From positions 23,135,277 to 23,145,276 of the forward strand of contig NC_091574.1 of the NCBI RefSeq assembly GCF_042767895.1: a DNA stretch of 10,000 nucleotides, given 5' to 3'. A program made the translations under genes and the position numbers. The DNA comes from Penaeus vannamei. Taxonomy: Eukaryota; Arthropoda; Malacostraca; Decapoda; Penaeidae. Shown piece after piece: positions 7,869 through 10,000 of this stretch. The stretch's first letter is position 1. Each line of letters opens with the position of its first letter. The notes under the pieces were generated by a model. It was not told where the DNA came from. It made no database searches and worked only from the letters and a program-made list of their open reading frames with translations.

Positions 7869-8178
7869 TTATTTCATAACAGTTTTGCCAGTTTTTTCCT
7901 TAAAGCAATGTTTCTCCAGCTTCCCCAACAACAGATACACCCTATTCCATCCAATCGTATTATACCCTTAACCCTTTATTAATGTCCGATTTACATAATT
8001 TGTACTCCCTCTTTACCCTTTTCCCTATCATACTTTCCTATAGCACTATAACCTTTGACATTTAACACTCTTTGTACTAATCGTCAACTCATTTACCCTT
8101 TTCACCACAATACATAACCATGGTGCTATATGACCTTTGATGTCAAGCACATATACTTGTTTTAACTATTAACCATTG
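7869..8178 (+). other. ORF2 tail trace and 3' UTR of LINE copy C
   Basis: Just after the ORF1 stop, 7882-7915 can be read SFASFFLKAMFL, weakly like the NLFSFLRCIHI tail of copy B, so a few last ORF2 codons may survive. From about 7995 the sequence aligns with the copy B 3' UTR: CATACTTTCCTATAGCACT, then GGTGCTATATGACCTTTGATG (8120-8140), then TTAACTATTAACCATT (8163-8178). Apart from the possible tail it is non-coding. Confidence 0.65.
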
Positions 8179-8289
8179 TTATGGCGGGGAAAAAAACAAA
8201 TAATACACATGAAGGACCTAAACATACTGCTTATGAATTAATATGAATGTGTTGTTTGTGTAACTTACTAATTGAACTGTTTGGGCGTT

Positions 8290-8292
<3 letters not shown>

Positions 8293-8339
<47 letters not shown>
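8293..8339. repeat. Uninterrupted 47-base T tract
   Basis: Pure T run. It could be a simple repeat or the tail of a minus-strand retroposon lying to its right, but no poly(A) signal appears on the minus strand just beside it and no element body is recognised. Its length in an assembly is unreliable because polymerases slip on such runs. Confidence 0.95.
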
Positions 8340-8341
<2 letters not shown>

Positions 8342-9290
8342 GAACATCCAGCTCACAGGATAACTATTACAGAGAGAGAGAGGCGCTTAAGTGGGAGACT
8401 CCCTTTGATGAATGGAAATATATCTATTTCATATCAGACACCTAAAAAGTGCAAAGAGCAAGTGACTCAAATTCCCCGAAAAAGATGTTAGTTTCACATA
8501 ATTAGGAATTAATCCAGCGAAATCCCGTAACTATTAGTAAATACACTAGACATTCAAACCAAAGTACTAAGGACGAGGTGACAAGTAATTCCGATTTTAT
8601 CGTGTGTATTTTACTTGATATTTGTTAAAAGTAAGATTAAAGGAGGTGACACCAGGTTAGCTCTCAGATTAGCAAATCATAAACTTCTCTGAAAGTAATT
8701 TGAACGTGACAGTTAATCACACTCCATTGGTGGATTATCATGAGAAAAAGATGAGACAGTTCAAACAAAAGATGTATAGGATGGTGACCTTATCTACAGC
8801 TTGGATTCACCACTACCAAGGATGGAGGAGCAAGGGCACGATATCACCTGGTAAGGTCATGGTGATTATTTTGGAATACATGCTTATTCGTATCTATCAA
8901 TATACCTATCTCTGTATCTAATTATCTATATCTTAATATTTTCTGTGCATGTGTGTGCGCGCGCGTGTGCCTGTTTTTCATGCATGCATATACGAACGCA
9001 GCCCAATGAAGTACTTGTATCTTGAGATGTATATAGTTTTGTGTAAAATTAATGTTATAGAGTGGTAATGCGTAGGTACAGCCTCTTGCCTCATTAAGGT
9101 TATATAAAATAGTTATATTCATCATGGTAAATATTGTTGATAGACATAATTCAAAGAGCGTTCGAAGTAATAAACCAATTTTGCACTCTCGGGTAGGGAA
9201 GCGAACACAACTGGTTTGAACACGTTTGCTTTGAGTTCTAGAAACTTCGATAGTCAAAATTGATTATTAGCTAAAATGAAGAACAGATCA
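8340..9290. other. AT-rich non-coding flank
   Basis: No convincing gene. It holds (AG)6 at 8372-8383, TATC-like low-complexity sequence at about 8885-8935 and the alternating tract at 8944-8970. A TATATAAAAT stretch at 9101-9110 is TATA-like but about 400 bases from the next start codon. The open stretches at 8700-8921 (+) and 8922-9257 (-) lack recognisable domains. Confidence 0.55.
8944..8970. repeat. 27-base perfect purine/pyrimidine alternation (TG/CG-rich)
   Basis: Every step from 8944 to 8970 alternates pyrimidine and purine, with a GCGCGCGCG core at 8957-8965 flanked by TG steps. This is the best-known kind of sequence for left-handed Z-DNA. It may simply be a compound TG/CG microsatellite. 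Confidence 0.85.
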
Positions 9291-9338
9291 TGAAAAAATG
9301 TATTGTAGTTTTATGTTTTTTGTTCATTTTGATTACAG

Positions 9339-9512
9339 AATATAGAAAAAATATGAAAGGTGATAAGCAGATAATAATCATAAATATGGAAAATCTTTAC
9401 TTGGCAACAGAGCTTCATCCTAACTACGAACGTTCACTATCAGACGAGAACTTGGAAACGTCAGACAACACCCTTATCGCGTGTGCGTTATTTTAAGTGA
9501 TAAAACTGTAAA
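9339..9512 (+). promoter_or_regulatory. Probable 5' UTR / promoter-proximal region of the TPR gene
   Basis: A good splice-acceptor-like tract, T-rich and ending GATTACAG at 9331-9338, lies 174 bases before the start codon, so 9339-9512 could be the 5' part of a second exon carrying UTR. Alternatively transcription starts within this stretch. The frame of the ATG at 9513 is closed upstream by TAA at 9501-9503, which fixes that ATG as the start. A 68-codon open stretch ending at 9496 would act as an upstream ORF if it is transcribed. Confidence 0.3.
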
Positions 9513-9673
9513 ATGGCTTCATTATCCCAAGAAACGTCGCGAGAAATAGAGAGAGCCATCACAGAAGCGAATGACAGCTGCCAGAGGAGGAAATATAAGG
9601 AGGCGGAAGAGATTTATACCAAATTGCTAAATGGGATAGCGAAGAACAGTGTCGACTCCCTGCTTCCAAATGA
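9513..9673 (+). CDS. First coding exon of a TPR-motif protein (partial gene; TTC32-like is a candidate)
   Basis: The ATG has a strong Kozak context (A at -3, G at +4) with an in-frame stop 12 bases upstream. The exon encodes 53 codons plus two bases: MASLSQETSREIERAITEAN, then CQRRKYKEAEEIYTKLLNG (about residues 23-41), which fits the first and second helices of a tetratricopeptide repeat (K-Y-x-x-A-x-x-x-Y-x-x-L-L spacing), then a tail ending LLPN. A donor GA|GTAAGA follows; read through, the frame would stop at once (TAA 9675-9677), consistent with splicing. TPRs mediate protein-protein contacts. The short charged N-terminus, early TPR and following spacer resemble TTC32 as I remember it, but other TPR proteins are possible. 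The rest of the gene lies right of the window. Confidence 0.55.
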
Positions 9674-10000
9674 GTAAGACGCTGGTTTTTACGTCTCCTT
9701 CTCCATCTCTTGTTGCTGGTTCTCTCTGGGATATATTCAGAATAACACATGTATCGACCGGGTAATTTTAACATGGAAGATAGGCCACAGAAACCCACAA
9801 TCTTGGTTCCGATTGCTGGGTAGGGCATGAAGGGTACCAGGGAAATAGTGTAGGAAAATATATACAAGTTACACAGAATTAGTCAGTATAGAGTCAACTA
9901 AACGGGAGAGTTTTCCCTGCAACAGCCAAATGTGGGGCTTCCGCTCCCCAACCCCAACTCTGGACTACAAAGAATCCACCACATAGGTATGGTAGGATAG
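9674..10000 (+). other. Start of intron 1 of the TPR gene (runs off the window)
   Basis: It begins with the donor GTAAGA. The minus strand is open over 9559-9867 (102 codons), which extends antisense into the exon; I see no known domain in it. Positions 9935-9951 form a small hairpin, TGGGG and CCCCA around an eight-base loop. The region from about 9690 to 10000 has the moderately GC-rich, non-repetitive look of an unrecognised interspersed repeat, but no termini can be placed. Confidence 0.4.

Larger units (their letters stand above)
5085..8178 (+). mobile_element. LINE copy C: near full-span but ORF2-less copy with two nested insertions
   Basis: The order is two 5' UTR units (5085-5533), ORF1 from its start codon (5534) to its stop (7866-7868), then at most a short ORF2 tail and the 3' UTR to ACTATTAACCATT (8166-8178). 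Unlike copy B it keeps the 5' end, but ORF2 is deleted almost completely. A SINE (6542-6734) and a solo LTR (6917-7208) lie inside ORF1; removing both restores collinearity with copy B. This copy must therefore be older than both insertions. Confidence 0.85.

Noticed and set aside
8700..8921. Possible exon with a donor-like CTG|GTAAGG near 8849
   Set aside because: The frame begins without a start codon of good context, the translation has no known domain, and it ends in microsatellite-like TATC sequence.
9101..9110. TATA box TATATAAAAT
   Set aside because: The match is good, but AT-rich DNA yields such strings by chance and it lies about 400 bases from the start codon with no visible initiator.
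9290..9496. Possible small secreted protein (68 codons, hydrophobic N-terminus)
   Set aside because: The hydrophobic start comes from a T-rich tract that also looks like a splice polypyrimidine tract, and the rest has no domain. At best it is an upstream ORF of the TPR gene.
1..10000. CRISPR arrays, bacterial operons, rRNA or telomeric TTAGG arrays
   Set aside because: No regularly spaced direct repeats, ribosome-binding sites, rRNA segments or tandem TTAGG/CCTAA were seen.

Overview
This window looks like nuclear DNA from an arthropod, most plausibly a decapod crustacean such as a penaeid shrimp. The flanks are AT-rich and rich in microsatellites, and there is no bacterial-style gene packing. 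The centre is full of decayed retrotransposons whose Pro/Ser/Thr-rich gag-like ORF1 and CCHC zinc knuckles resemble the jockey-type elements I associate with shrimp genomes. The organism call is an inference from style, not from a marker gene.

Layout. Positions 1-2044 are AT-rich non-coding DNA with a CT microsatellite; they may be intron, intergenic DNA or an upstream 3' UTR. Positions 2045 to about 8178 hold three head-to-tail, differently deleted copies (A, B, C) of one non-LTR retrotransposon family, all on the + strand. Copy A (about 2180-2764) keeps only the end of ORF1 and the 3' UTR. Copy B (about 2770-5077) keeps most of ORF1, the first codons of ORF2, the last 64 codons of ORF2 and the 3' UTR; nearly all of the endonuclease and reverse transcriptase is gone. 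Copy C (about 5085-8178) keeps two 5' UTR repeat units, the ORF1 start codon, a degraded full-span ORF1 and the 3' UTR, with ORF2 reduced to at most a short tail. Copy C was later hit twice: by a tRNA-derived SINE on the minus strand (about 6542-6734) and by a 292-bp solo LTR (6917-7208) with a perfect TCTAC target-site duplication. In both cases ORF1 homology to copy B resumes on the far side of the insert.

Positions 8179-9290 are AT-rich non-coding DNA with a 47-base T tract and a 27-base perfect purine/pyrimidine alternation. The only credible host coding sequence is at 9513-9673: a first coding exon of 53 codons plus two bases. It has a good Kozak context, a TPR-like helix pair and a GTAAGA donor, and the rest of the gene lies beyond the window end. 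TTC32-like is a candidate identity.

None of the retrotransposon ORFs is intact, and no gene here works with another as a pathway. The most interesting parts are the nested insertion history, the repeated formation of ORF2-less derivatives in tandem, and the duplicated 5' UTR units.
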